This document shows, piece by piece, positions 12,690 to 23,703 of a stretch of DNA of 64,000 nucleotides. The notes below the pieces were generated by a model. That model saw only the letters and a program-made list of their open reading frames with translations, did no database searches and was not told where the DNA came from. How positions within the stretch are numbered: position 1 is the stretch's first letter; every line of letters starts with the position of its first letter. The stretch is from Massospora cicadina (Eukaryota; Entomophthoromycota; Entomophthoromycetes; Entomophthorales; Entomophthoraceae). The translations under genes and the position numbers were made by a program. The stretch is from NCBI GenBank assembly GCA_022478985.1, contig JAKSZP010009518.1:1-64000 (forward strand). The letters run 5' to 3'.

Positions 12690-13970
12690 ATCTTATTCCA
12701 CTTCTGTAGCAGTAGTTTTGGACCACATACCTGGTGTTGTGTACGTGGTCTTAAAAAGTCCCTTTAATTTAGATGTAGTATTGGTTTTGGTGTTTTTTGT
12801 TGGTTTATTTTTATTTTTTGGAATAGTGTTATCCTGTGGTGCATCATAAGAGATTGACAAAAGCTTGGGAGGAAAGTGGGTAATATAATCAGGTTTGATT
12901 GGTGATTGGTAATTTTGCTTGGGGAAATCTGACTCACCCATCTGATCCATAGATTGGTTATCCCAATCTGATTGGTGGGTTGATTCTTGAGCCGCCTTAG
13001 CTACAAATTTTTTGATGTCATTTTGGGTCTGGGCAGGTGGGATCACGGACGTGGCCATAGCCGCTGCCTTGTCTGATGCTCAACAGGCCTGTTTGACCTT
13101 CTTGTTTCTGTGGGGACACAGGTTTAACCTGAATGTAACACCCCTACGCACCCCATGGGAAGGCGGCATCGGTGATAATGACAGGTTTATAATGGGAGTC
13201 TGCACTGCCCATTGCTTCAGAAAGGATTTCATTTTAAGCGATGCCCTTTCTGGAAGGGAATGTGTGAGCCTTGTGGCCAAAAGTGTGACAAAAGATGCAG
13301 ATAGGAGGCGCACTTTCCACCATGACATGGAATGGGCGTGATTCTTGCATATCAATATTCACAACTGCGTTGTTGGGGATTTGGGTAAAGTCTTCTGTGA
13401 TGACTGCAGTTAGGTGATCACTGCAATCAGTTTACACGTGCATAGGTCCAGCATAAGTGTAAAGCGTTAGATTTTAAGGAGTGAAGTTCTCAATAGCTTT
13501 AAAGCCCTACCATGAGGTGGGGCTCCAGCACTGTGCACTTTATCATTATGGGGGAGGAAGGCTAAAGTAACAAAAATTTGGTTAGACTTAAACCATCGAG
13601 TGCGCTTCATCTCAACCACCCGTTGACAATTTGGAGGTCTACCACCACACGCACCTGTGCAGCTTCATCCTCTACTTCTTTAGTCTCAAACCCAAGGTCC
13701 AACCAAATGCAGGTCATAGAGTGTGGTGCGACATATAATGTGTTCAGTAAGTGTTTGCGCACATCTCCACTTAACTTTCCTAATGCGCCGTTTGTTTAGT
13801 ATCCAGGAAAACTTTAACCCCGTGCTCCATTGATGACAGGGGCTGGGAATGCGGAGTTTTGATGAACTGGTTGCATTTTGCTTGCTAAGCTAAAATTTCT
13901 GTGGAAACACTCACACATGTTTCTTATTTTAATCTAGGCCACCGGTGTTGCTGGGGCGTTTACAAACTTT
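12690..13970 (-). pseudogene. LINE B ORF1 (nucleic-acid-binding gag-like protein)
   Basis: On the minus strand a frame at about 13770-13620 reads LNTLYVAPHSM, WLDLGFETKEVEDEAAQVRV and VVDL. It aligns with AVYLTTHTI and WVDLGLELAEEANEAAKVRV of LINE A. A shared block FHVMVESAPPICIFCHTFGH near 13310 carries a degenerate zinc knuckle (Cys-x2-Cys-x4-His, last Cys lost). The last open part, 13058-12693, is a 121-residue polar, lysine- and asparagine-rich tail (PKNKNKPTKNTKTNTTS), as in RNA-binding ORF1 tails. Several stops and frameshifts; not functional as it stands. Confidence 0.7.
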
Positions 13971-14131
13971 GGACGGTGCAAAGCCCATACCTGTGCCCTT
14001 TACTTTGCTATCCCAACTACTAACCAACATTGAATGCACACTAATCTCCTCAAATATTATTAAACTCACCTAGGCTTGAATCAAATTTGTTGCAATTAGT
14101 AATTGCAACAAGAGAGAAAAGTTTTTTCCAC

Positions 14132-14141
14132 GAAGCATCTT
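14132..14141 (+). repeat. Candidate target-site duplication of LINE B, right copy
   Basis: GAAGCATCTT, one mismatch from the left copy at 8915-8924. LINE C-like DNA resumes after it. Confidence 0.4.
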
Positions 14142-15055
14142 CATCACTAGGATTTCCCAGAGAATCTCCAACCTCTTTTGGTAAATTGCTGACAAATAAT
14201 TAATGGCACACGCTTAAACTCTCCTTGATAACTTCCACAAATAATTTCTACTTGACCCTTAAGTGTAAGTTAATGGGTCCATAACGCCTTCATGTATAGA
14301 AAGGATGGTCATGAAATTGAGCTCCCGCCACCACACAGTCATAAATAATGAATTTAACATTGCGATCTGGCTCAATTCAAAGTGCAAACCCCCATCCGCT
14401 TATTCTCAAACTCCTTCCCCTTTCACGCAGATCAACTTTGTAAAGCTCTGGGAGAATATCTAACTCTTAGAATTCTTAAAAGGGTGTCCATAACTATTCA
14501 GCGCATTCTCTGCTGGTCCTATAAGACAGGGTACCAACTAGTTCAGACTTTCAACATAGGAGCTTTCCTCGCTGCATTTATATTAATTCTCACATTAATC
14601 GCTTCTTCACCTGACAGGTGTCACACATTCTAGCCCTGAGTCAGTGAGCTCATCCATGCTCAGCCATAGAATAGACACCCAGTCCAAGGCTTTATTACTA
14701 AACAGAACCTACCTGGTTTCAAGTAAATTCTTTGGGTTGTGACCTATACCATGGCTATTGGAAAGACTTACAACTTCTTTATATGTGCACCTTCAACTCT
14801 TAGGTGTAGACAGTACTAAATATGACTAGCCAATTCAAGGACCACCTTAAGGTGGCCCTGAGATTTGCACCATGTCATTAGCCCTTTAATCTCAGTAAGA
14901 TATAATCACATCTCTGGAGAGCACACATCAATCCTTTCTTAAAAATTCTTCATTTTCATTCCCTCGTCTTCATTTCTTATGATATCAGGCGTAGCTCAAT
15001 AGCATTGATGAATCCCTCAAGTTGGAGCTCATCTAGTAATGAAAACATATCTTAT
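14142..15055 (+). mobile_element. LINE C, 3' remnant after the LINE B insertion
   Basis: An 83-codon frame at 14382-14633 contains YLTLRILKRVSITIQRILCW and then YKTGYQLVQ. This resembles the 'L-x-I-x-x-RV ... W-x-x-L ... T-x-x-L' segment next to the C-terminal zinc ribbon of LINE RTs. That is what LINE C would need downstream of the RT palm and thumb, which end at about 8760. The rest of the stretch to 15055 shows no motif and may be 3' untranslated sequence or older host DNA. No LINE tail can be placed, because N1 is inserted at 15071. Confidence 0.35.
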
Positions 15056-15070
15056 TGTTATGTTTTGTAG
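15056..15070 (+). repeat. Candidate target-site duplication of N1, left copy
   Basis: ATGTTTTGTAG immediately before the N1 5' end resembles AAGTTTTGTCAG at 23692-23703, just after the N1 3' tail. The match is imperfect, as expected for an old insertion. Confidence 0.4.
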
Positions 15071-15164
15071 GCTTTTCTTTCCACTCAATCCCAGTTTTGA
15101 GATATTTTATATCAACAGAAAATAAAAAACCTTCATTGACTGGCTAAAACACCGTTTCCAGCCA

Positions 15165-16494
15165 ATGGCCTTGGCTCCACCGCCTGCCACTCCAATGTGG
15201 AGCAGCGGCGCTCCACCTGCTAGTGTTTACCACCTGACAGGAAAATGTGTGTAACTGCTCATCCAGTCAGCCATATACATCGAGTCGCTATGTCCCTCCA
15301 AGGGCTTAGCATTCCACCTCGTGAAAGTCCAAACATCAAACCCCATCCCTTAGTCCTACCTAAATCTACTATCTTCTTTTGCCTCCATGTCAAGTACGGA
15401 TGTCTCTTCCCATATACAACAAAGCAATAATTGAGCTGGCAACTGCCACTTTTTGCACTAAAAGGATTTATAGACTTCCGCCCTTATTAGGGCTATTTTT
15501 ATATAGTCTTCTTCACTGAAGAGGACGCGGCTGCTGCAGCAGCAACGCCCTTAATATACAATAATTTCCTATTACAACCACCTAAACATTTCTCCCAGAG
15601 GACACCACACTCATGGTGACCTTTAAAACCTTCCATCACAAGATCTTCCTCAAAGACTTTATGAAGAGATGATCTCAGGGCTGTCAACTTTATGGAAAAG
15701 ATCCCATCCTCCAATTCATTGTCCCAAGTGGTGCTGAGCGCCTTGCGGCACCTCAGGCAAAATCCACCATTGCATCCCACCAGCTGATCATGGCCCAGCA
15801 TATCCCACCGCATGCCTATATCCCATTCGCACCAGCCATTTCTTTTGGGCTCACATCAACATTAGTTTCACAAATTGCCCCCTCTGCCATGAGTTGTGAC
15901 ATTACTAAAAACATGTCAAAACAATTCAAACCATGAAAACTCTGCTAACTCCACTCATGAGGCCACACCAACTGCGTTGGAGTGGGTATTTTGGCAGCCC
16001 CCACCCCCCAGTCTGTGTTCTTGATTAATCAGCAGCAAAAACTAACAACTAAACCCAAGCTGGTCACTTTACATTCATTTGAACCATCAGGAGCAGGCTT
16101 GGACCCATAAAATCCAAAAAATTATCCTATCTTAAAACACAACCTCAGCCAACTATCACTGAATCAATCTAAGTCAACCAAAATCCCTGAGACTTATTGT
16201 ATGAAGTGACCAAATCTGGTAAAATTTTCTGACCACTGGCTAGACATTTGACTATATTCCTTATATGAAATTAGCTTTGATGCCCACTCCCACCTAATCA
16301 ATATGTCCCTAAACCTAATACTACCCCTTGCCAAAGCGACCATCAGCTTGCAGAGGCCGCAGTGGTTTCACAAAAGTTGCCATCTTCATAAAGCTGTGGC
16401 AAAATCTGTTACTGAATTTAAAAAAGGGCTACATATCCTCATGTTCCTCCCAATCTCCCTGCATGTCATGATTCTGATATAACTGTATGATAAT
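15165..16494 (+). pseudogene. N1 ORF1-like gene, N-terminal and middle parts
   Basis: Starts at ATG 15165, in the same context as the ATG of N2 at 38897 (both followed by a codon for Ser or Ala and then LAxPPATPxW). The conserved blocks are in several frames: MRMSLPIYNKAIIELATATF-like residues near 15390-15450 (N2: YERLFPYSNKAIIDLATTAL), TEEDAAAAAATPLIYNN near 15510 (N2: SEEDAEAAAQTPLI), and IVPSGAERLAAPQAKSTIA near 15720 (N2: IPSGAERLAAPRATATI). The zinc-knuckle region is not recognisable. Many former CpG sites are TpG or CpA. The gene is cut at 16494 by an LTR insertion and resumes at 16993. Confidence 0.7.
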
Positions 16495-16992
16495 TGTGGG
16501 ACAGCTAGGGCGGAATCCGCCAAAAATGATATCAGTACAATTATTCAAGTGCCTTGGGACAAGGCGATATTAGGATATAATGGTTCTTATTGGATTAAAT
16601 GGTTTTATTGGATCGCCTCTATATAAGGTGATAAGGCAATAAGGCTATATCACCATTTGGTGAATACAAAGTAAATTGCCTACAATTAGGGTGACAGAGG
16701 ATTAGAGAATAACAAGCCAATTTCAAGGAGAATCGGCGGAATAATATAGCCCAAGTCAACAGAGCAGTATCGCCTGAAGTCGCTGTATATAAGTGAGATG
16801 GGCGATTAAAAGAAGATTAGGTTGTTTATAGCATAGAAGAAATGGGACAGCAAAAGGTAGCTGTATTTATAAAAAAAGAATCGATTGGTGGAATTGCTCC
16901 TATTTTAAGTATATCTTCAAGTGTGTCCCAAGGACCGATGATCCCCACATCATCTGTCTGTTGCTCAATGGGTTCAACCTGTGCAATTAACA
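16495..16992 (+). repeat. Solo E-family LTR inserted in N1
   Basis: About 498 bases beginning TGTGGGACAG and ending near GTGCAATTAACA, similar to the LTR at 52698-53182. N1 coding homology lies directly on both sides with no internal retroelement DNA, so this is a solo LTR. The right end is uncertain by a few bases (a TG...CA element could also stop at GTGCA, 16985), and no clean 5-bp duplication is visible. It contains TATATAAG-like runs near 16620 and 16790 that could have been promoter elements. Confidence 0.65.
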
Positions 16993-17468
16993 TGATGGAT
17001 CCTAATGATACCAACCAAATTTATAACACTGCTATTGCAAAAAAAGAATTCACTCACCTCAATAAAGCTGCCACCACTTCTGTCAAACATGTCGCTGCAC
17101 TGAAAGATTTTTTCCCATCCACACAAATCACCAGAGCCAACATTGAGAAATTTTCCCAGCTCCTCAACACCCGCATCCAAGATGAACACCATGTTGTCAA
17201 ACTCATGGAGGCTATGCTCCAGGCCCAAATTTTCAGTATCAAGAAAGATCTGCTCCACCTCAACCCTCATCCCGTGGATGTCCCAACCCCTTTTCTATCA
17301 GCATTAATCTGCCTCTTTAATGCTGAGCCTGAAGATCCGCCTGATCCCCCTCCTCTCTACAATGGGGCTTGGAGTTTTTCTGTCACTGTCAGACATTTGC
17401 CCTCCCAGCTGCAAAATAAGAATGTATTGGGTCAAAATTTAGCCAAAAAAGAAATTTTAGCCATTTGA
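16842..17468 (+). pseudogene. 208-codon fused ORF: LTR start, N1 C-terminal domain, Gypsy G LTR end
   Basis: The longest unbroken frame in the left half. Codons 1-50 lie in the solo E-family LTR (start MGQQKVAVFIKKES). Codons 51-181 are the C-terminal part of N1 ORF1 and match N2: VKHVAALKDFFPSTQITRAN against VINVATLASFNPSAKITRHS, and DVPTPFLSALI against DAPTPWLSALI. The last 27 codons read into the Gypsy G LTR (LPSQLQNKNVLGQNLAKKE), where the stop at 17466 lies. The N1 part is well kept, with no stop in about 390 bases, although the rest of N1 is wrecked. A chance fusion is the simplest explanation. A spliced or expressed product cannot be excluded. Confidence 0.6.
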
Positions 17469-18135
17469 AAATCTGCTATTCTAATACAAAAAATCTAAAT
17501 GATAATGATAATTGTATTGGTTAAAAGACCCTGGTCGATTCTCAGTGGAACCCCACAAATTGGGGTAACACAATTTTGGATACTTTGTGGGCAACAACCA
17601 TGAGATTGAGCAGTTGGATTTCTCTCACCATGCAGAAAACCCTGAGGCATCCATCAGATGGTACTCCCCCAGTCAAAACCAGGTTCATAAAAGCACCTAA
17701 GTGGGCACCACCCCATTTTAATGCTTGGTGGAGGTCCCCCAAGGTAAAAAATATTTAGTGAGCATGGATTGGCAGAAATAAATTAAAACGTTACCCCACT
17801 GTTACATCTTATCCGAAAATTTTCCCCATCCATTGTTCAGCCTAAGTGAAGCAAGTATTCTGAGCTTGAATAGGCTACATTCCCATATTTCCTAATTTGG
17901 ATGGTAACAAGCCATTTCATATTTATGTTTGAATACCCTTCGACCCTAGATACAGTTTAAATACTGATTGGGCGTTTATCAAGAGGGATCGTTTCTTTTC
18001 TTTCCCACGATGTTTTTAAAATTTTCATAAAAACCAGGCTTTTTAGTAGTTCTTTGGTTTAATTTTATACAAACCTTTGTGTAATCTAGTGGCTTAAAGC
18101 ACCAACGAGCAGAAATCAGATGGATTCCTAAAAAA
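17387..18135 (+). repeat. Gypsy G 5' LTR
   Basis: Starts TGTCAGACATTTGCCCTC and ends GGATTCCTAAAAA just before a TGG-starting primer-binding site. Pairs with 22831-23572. Blocks such as AAAATCTGCTATTCTAATAC, AGACCCTGGTC and TTGGTGGAGGTCCCCCAAGG are almost identical in both copies. Confidence 0.88.
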
Positions 18136-18155
18136 TGGTGGTCACTACGGGAGCC
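18136..18155 (+). other. Probable primer-binding site of Gypsy G
   Basis: TGGTGGTCACTACGGGAGCC starts directly at the LTR end. Gypsy elements typically prime with a tRNA whose CCA end pairs with TGG here. The tRNA cannot be named from sequence alone. Confidence 0.55.
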
Positions 18156-18169
18156 ACCTGTTTACCAAG

Positions 18170-18790
18170 TGTAGTTGCTCTTGAAAGGAAACTAGCAAGC
18201 GCTTTATCCCGCTTTAAGGAGCTTGAGCAGCGCCCTTGAAACTCCCCCTTAAAGAAAGTTTCACCCCCGGTGAAGGGAGCATAGCTTCGTTTTTATATGT
18301 TTATGAATCTGTAATGCAAGACTCATTGGACAAGTAAGATATTAAATACATCATCCCTTACTTAAGTCGTCTAGAACAAGAAATGATAGTTTCATACATT
18401 GACATTCTGGATATCTGATCAGAGGTGAAAGAGGCTCTCTTGGCTGAATTTGGTTTAAAGCAGAGCCTTAAATAAATAAACAGGCCTTTATGCGCCTTAG
18501 CATGTATGAATGCAAACCAATTGCTGCTTTTACCAAGTAATTTCACCTCACTGCTCAAAGGTTGTCAACGTCTAACATGCTAACCCTGGATGATGCTATC
18601 GCTGCCATGCTAACTGGGGTTAGCTTCTCAACCTTCTCTAGCCAGGCATATCATTTTAGTGAAACGTTACTTAAAAAACATCCGTGACATAAAGGAGGCT
18701 CTTTTAGACATTATTGATTTTCATTGCTTTGCAATAAAAAATGAAGATGAGGTGGAACCTTCAGTTCTAACAATTGAGTTTTCATCTGTA
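18170..18790 (+). pseudogene. Gypsy G gag remnant
   Basis: Between the primer-binding site and the protease the frames are badly broken. Segments include ALERKLASALSRFKELEQRP near 18180, a possible coiled coil, and LTLDDAIAAMLTGVSFSTFS near 18580, followed by YHFSETLLKKHP. This is the position of gag, whose product would package the element RNA. I see no Cys-x2-Cys-x4-His-x4-Cys knuckle. Assignment rests mainly on position. Confidence 0.5.
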
Positions 18791-18801
18791 GAACAGTTGG
18801 G

Positions 18802-21800
18802 GTGAGCACACCTGTACCTATCCCCACAGTGAAACTTGCTTCCTCAGTGCGACTCAAAAAAGATATCACTCCCTCCTATGAATCAGAGACCTGTAAGGTA
18901 GTTAATACTATACTCCCGCACAAGTTCACTAAAGCTGCTGTGCCTTCCCCTCCAGCTAAGCTGGTAAATGAGCTCCCTAATTCTATCCAATCTCCTATGG
19001 CCATCTCCCTTAACTCCATTGCGGCCTTGCCAGTTGTTAGAATACCCTTGGGGATGAATCTGAGGGAGGTGACGATGATGTGGGCTACTACTTATTGGGA
19101 GCTCCTGCAGAAGTAGAGGTCCTTGATCAATTGAACGCTGAAGGAATATCAAAACCACCATACCTGAGGAAATGTACCTCAGCCAAATTCTAAGGTGTTA
19201 AGAGTCATTGAAACTGCCAGCGACGGTGATGAGTTCTTAGCAGGTTTGATTCAACCTCCTCAGTAGATCCAAAAATGAAATCCTTCTTGGATAAGTACCC
19301 TAATACTTCTCTTAAATTAACCTCCACTTTCTGGCTCAATGTGTCTTGTCCTTGTCTCCTAACTTTATATGAGCACTCACCAAGGTTGAAGTGGTTATTC
19401 AAAAAGTACGAGTAATGGCCATCCTGGATACTGGCTCCCCAGTTAATGTGATCTCTTCTAAGATCTTAAAAAATATAAAGCTGGCGCCCAACTTAGAGTA
19501 TAAATAAGACTTTGGAACCGCAGGCCCTAATAATACTTGTGCCATTGGGGCATATTCTTCCCTTCCCATTCGAAATGGGAAGCTCATCTTATCAGCCCCT
19601 GAAGTGGCTTTAGAGAACAACGCCTATAATATGCTCATAGGTACCCAATTTATGCTAGAGTATGAGGGAATTATCAACATGATGCAAGGTTTCTTCTCAT
19701 TACTCAACTACGAAGTCCCTTTAGTCTTATCAAATAAAGAGCCCAGAATGAACAAATTCTCTTGTCTGGTTGAATACTTCATTTTTCTATTACTTTACAA
19801 TATACCACCTCTGGAATGCAACACAAAGAAATTTCCCAATTCAGTGGATGCTAGAGATGGAATCCCTTTCTATGAAGCAGATGAGGTCTTAATTAAGCCT
19901 GGTGAACAACGAGTGGTTAGCATAAAATCACGCTCCAAATCCCACACAAGTTTGTTGCACTTCATAAGTACTGAGGGCGTTAGTCCCTTGGAGCTTTGGT
20001 TATTGTCTGACACTTTTGTCCCAGTTTACCAGAGGCCTATCACACTGCAGTTGGGGAACCTCGCTGTAAAGGACATAGTTGTAAGCAAACACCATGAGAT
20101 TGACTTAGGCTTGTTAATCCCTGTGGAGTACATTGAACAAATTTACTCCATTGGCTCTACGTTAGATATAAGCCTGACGACGGATAACCTGGTATGTACC
20201 TTACCCAATGTTCATATCTCAGATGAGCTGATCCCATATGAACTTGAAAAAGTGCACACTCTATTGGAAAAATTTGGCATAATATCCTAAACCAGATAAT
20301 GACTATGGCCACATGAAGGGCTGGTGCCACTTCATTGATGTAAGTGATGCCCATCTCATTTAGTCAAAACTTACCGCAAATCAAAGGTGGAAGAAAAGCA
20401 AATGAGGACAGAGCTCAAGCACTTACTAGACGCGAAACTACAAGTACCTTCCCAAAGCCCTTGGTCGTCCCTTCCTTTGCTTATTAAAAAAATGGAGGGT
20501 ATCAGATAGTCATGGACTACTGCAAATTAAACAACCTTACAAAAGGACAAGTATACCAAGCCCGTATTGATGATGCCCTGGCACAACTTTCCAGATCTAA
20601 CTTCTTCTCTTCCATGGACTTGGCCAGTGGCTAATGGCAAATGAACCTAGCCCCTTAGGATCATGAGAAATGCTCCCTTATCTGTAGTGAGAGTCTCTTA
20701 CAACCCACAAAATTACCACAAGAGTTGTGAGATGCACATGCCTCTTTTCATCGTGCAATGGATCATATTTTGCAGGACCTATTTTTAACCTGTGTCATCG
20801 TCTATCTTTATGATCCTATGATATTTTAAAAACCTTCAACAAACATCTTGATCACCTGAAGATGGTGTTTCAGCGGTTACGTAAGTCAAATATAAAGTTG
20901 AAACCCTCAAAGTGTACTTTCTTCCAAAAAAATTGAATTATCTTGGCCACTTCATTTCACAAAAAGAAATTCATCATGTACATGATAAGGTTGAAGCAAT
21001 CTCAAATATGCATCCCCCTAAAAAACTACGGGATATTCAGGTTTTTCTAGGGATGATCGGGTATTACCATTAATTCATCCCTAAGTTTGCCCAACTCAGC
21101 GAGCCCCTTGTCAGCCTATTAACCAAGAATGCCCCTTTTCTGTGGGGTGCTGAACAAAAGGCCACTTTTGAGACGTTGAAGCAGCTTTTACAACAACGTC
21201 CTATCCTGAGGCATCCTGTTTATAATAAACCAATTATCTTGTTAACTGATCCTCAGACTATGATATTTAGAGCTATCTTAGCCCAATTGGATGAAAACGG
21301 TGTTGATCATATGGTTCCTATTTCAGTAAAATGCTTTCAAAATAAGAACGCAACTACAGAATAAAAGTAAATTAGTGCCTTGCCGTTTTAAGCTATAAAA
21401 CACTACCACCCTTTCTTATATGTGACCACCTTCACTGTAATTATGGACAACGCTTCGTTGATGTGGTTACAGAATATGAAGGATCCTGCCTGCCGGTTAG
21501 CTCTCTGGGCTCTAAAGTCCAGCATTAATACATGAAGATTGAACACCGTTATGGGATCCATCACATGAATGTGATGAGTTGACTTGGCTGCCAGTCCTTC
21601 ACTTGGATAATAGTGAGGCGGATAGGTTACATGACATCTCAATGTCCCCCAATGACTGATAGTATGATGATGAGCCTGTACAGGCACTGTTATCCTGACA
21701 CTCCCATAACACCAAAATAGATAACGAGAAGTTGTATAAGCAGGTGGGGGCTAAATGGCTGCCTTACCTTTGGCCCTTGGAATGCATACCTGCTATCCTA

Positions 21801-22445
21801 GAAGCTCATTCCATCCTAGGTCATGGAGGGGCAAAAATTGTGAGTGGATTAAGGATCGGTACTGGGATGGAATAATGAAACTATTTTTGACGTCTTGGAA
21901 GCTTGCCTTACATGTAAGAAACAATCCAGTTTCAAGGCTAAATACCAGTATCAGTTAACTACCCCTTAACAACCATTCCAAAATATCAGTTTGGATATAG
22001 TAGGTCCCCTTCCTCAATCTAATAATGAAACAGACTTATCTTAGTAGCAATAGACCACTTCACTAAGTGGGTTGGAGCCGTGGTTCTCCCTGCCCAAATG
22101 GCCAAGGCTACAGCCACATTTTTACATCAGAATATCTTCTCTCAACATGGCTGTCCTCAAGTACTACTCTGCAACAATGGTAAGAGCTCCCCTTCTAGAG
22201 TTGTCAAAATACTGGCCACATCCATGGTAGCCCAACAACTCTTTCTTGGCTCCATATATATTCTCCCCCAATGGACCGTGGAAAGAACTAATGGAACCTT
22301 GGTTTCCATTATACGAAAAATGGCCTCCTCTGATCCTCTTCACTATGATCAATACCTACCCAGTGCTCTTATGGCATATCAGATTAGCTATTACCAGAGT
22401 TTAAAAATGTCTCCATTCCATGCCCTTATGGGTGGGAACCAGTAA
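18802..22445 (+). pseudogene. Gypsy G pol (protease, reverse transcriptase, RNase H, integrase)
   Basis: Polyprotein that would mature the capsid, copy the RNA and insert the cDNA. Protease: MAILDTGSPVNVISSKIL, with the catalytic Asp at 19427-19429; a 228-codon frame at 19604-20290 covers its end and the linker. RT: LKHLLDAKLQVPSQSPWSS near 20420. The catalytic box at 20803-20814 reads YLYD instead of YLDD. The block LNYLGHFISQKEIHH and FLGMIGYYHXFIPKFAQLSE follow near 20940-21090. RNase H fragments lie near 21230-21340. Integrase: AIDHFTKWVGAVVLPAQM near 22045, then LLCNNGKSSPS where the family has LLSDNG (second Asp now Asn), and VERTNGTLVSIIRKM with the third acidic residue kept. No chromodomain seen. 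Many stops and frameshifts. Confidence 0.85.
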
Positions 22446-22820
22446 AACTGCTTTTTAGCTAAAAATGTACTCTCTTCTAGAGTTGAGGAACCTTAGAAAG
22501 TCATGAGAAGATTGGCTCAGCACAACTTTAACTTCAATCTGAAGCTTTAACAAATTTTAGCAAAAACATTGACAAAATAAGGACAGGCCGCCAATGAGCT
22601 CTGAACCCCCTACCTACATTTCCAAGTGTCTGACATGGTATTATACTAACATAACTGCATCACTCCTAGAAGTGGTAAGCTTGGATTAATTTAAGAAGGC
22701 CCCATCACCATCACCTACAAAAGAGTAAATGAGTACTCCATAAAATCCTTGACTACTGGGATTATTATTAAAAGAGTACATGGCTGATTCCTAAAGCCCT
22801 ATTCTCCCCCAACATTCTTG

Positions 22821-22830
22821 ATTGGGGTGA
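22821..22830 (+). other. Polypurine tract of Gypsy G
   Basis: ATTGGGGTGA lies directly before the 3' LTR, in the place where plus-strand synthesis is primed in Gypsy elements. Gypsy H has TGAGGGGTAG in the same position. Confidence 0.65.
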
Positions 22831-23572
22831 TGTCAGAAATTTGCCCTCACAGCTGAAAAATAAGAACGTTTTGGGGCAAAATCAGCCAAAAAAGAAATGT
22901 TGGCCATTTGAAAATCTGCTATTCTAATACAAAGAGTCTAAATGATAATAATAATTGTATTGGCCAAAAGACCCTGGTCAATTCTCAGTGGAACCCCACA
23001 AATTGAGGTAACATAATTTTGGATACTTTGTGGGCAACAACCATGAGATTGAGAGTTGGATTTCTCTCACCTTGCAGCAAACCCTGAGGCATCCATCGGA
23101 TGGTACTCCCCCAGTCACAACCAGGCGCATAAAAGCACCTAAGTGGGCACCACCCCATTTTAATGCTTGGTGGAGGTCCCCCAAGGTAAAAAATATTTAG
23201 TGAGCATGGATTGGCTGAAATAAATTAAAACGTTACCACACTGGTATGTCTTATCCAAAAATAACCCTTATCCATTGTTCTGTTTAAGCTAAGCAAGTAT
23301 TCTGAGCTTCAATAAGCTACATTCCCATATTTTCTAATTTGGATGGTAACACGCAAACTGAATATATCCTTGAATTCAATTTGACCCTCAATACAGTTTA
23401 AATACTGATTGGGCAGATATCAAGTAGGAATATTATTTCTTTTAATGTTCTGCTAATAAAAAATCTATATTTAACTAAGCTTTTAAGTAGTGCTTTATTT
23501 TTAAATAAACCATTGTGGAAACCAGAGGCGTTAAGCGCCAGTAAGTAGGAATCAGCTGGATTCCTACAAACA
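22831..23572 (+). repeat. Gypsy G 3' LTR
   Basis: Starts TGTCAGAAATTTGCCCTC and ends TTCCTACAAACA, giving TG...CA ends. The 66-68-codon minus-strand frames at 17542-17742 and 22978-23184 are shadows of the two LTRs. N1 sequence resumes immediately after. Confidence 0.88.
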
Positions 23573-23690
23573 CTTCCAGGTTTGGAGGTTTTGTCTTCTT
23601 TTTTTTGTTCCAATTGTTTGGTTCTATTTCTCAATGAGTATTGGTAATGTCCAGGACCTTGGTTGGCATACCTCAAATTAATTTAAGAAT

Positions 23691-23703
23691 AAAGTTTTGT
23701 CAG
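23691..23703 (+). repeat. Candidate target-site duplication of N1, right copy
   Basis: AAAGTTTTGTCAG follows the N1 tail and resembles ATGTTTTGTAG before its 5' end. Confidence 0.4.

Larger units (their letters stand above)
8925..14131 (-). mobile_element. LINE B, near full-length non-LTR retrotransposon
   Basis: About 5.2 kb, the same length and gene order as LINE A (24131-29352), to which it aligns from end to end. On the minus strand the order is a 5' leader sharing ATTTGATTCAA with LINE A, ORF1 (about 13970-12690), ORF2 (12656-9044) and a 3' tail reading CCTTCCCCAAATAAAATAAA (LINE A: CCTTCCCCAAATAAATAA). It lies inside LINE C. Both ORFs are broken in many places and the RT catalytic box has lost an Asp, so it cannot move on its own. 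Confidence 0.82.
17387..23572 (+). mobile_element. Gypsy G, complete Ty3/Gypsy element inserted in N1
   Basis: A 6.2-kb element with two LTRs of 749 and 742 bases, both starting TGTCAG. A plausible primer-binding site follows the left LTR and a purine tract precedes the right one. Pol runs in the standard order protease, RT, RNase H, integrase. N1 homology stops at 17386 and resumes at 23573, so the insertion is recognisable even though no clear 5-bp duplication remains. The LTRs differ at many sites and pol is full of stops: an old, dead copy. Confidence 0.88.
15071..23690 (+). mobile_element. N1, old copy of the ORF1-only element N, split by two later insertions
   Basis: Three N1 pieces (15071-16494, 16993-17386, 23573-23690) align in order with the uninterrupted copy N2. 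The first gap is an E-family LTR and the second is Gypsy G. The 5' leader begins GCTTTTCTTTCCA. The 3' end reads TTGGCATACCTCAAATTAAT, against TCGGCATACCTCGAATAAAT in N2. N1, like N2, runs from ORF1 straight to the tail with no endonuclease or RT. Heavy decay makes it much older than N2. Confidence 0.75.

Noticed and set aside
13012..13341. 109-codon plus-strand frame
   Set aside because: Antisense to LINE B ORF1, whose minus-strand frame has the conserved VESAPPICIFC block.
17382..23577. A 5-bp target-site duplication around Gypsy G
   Set aside because: GTCAC on the left and TTCCA on the right do not match. The insertion is supported by resumption of N1 instead.
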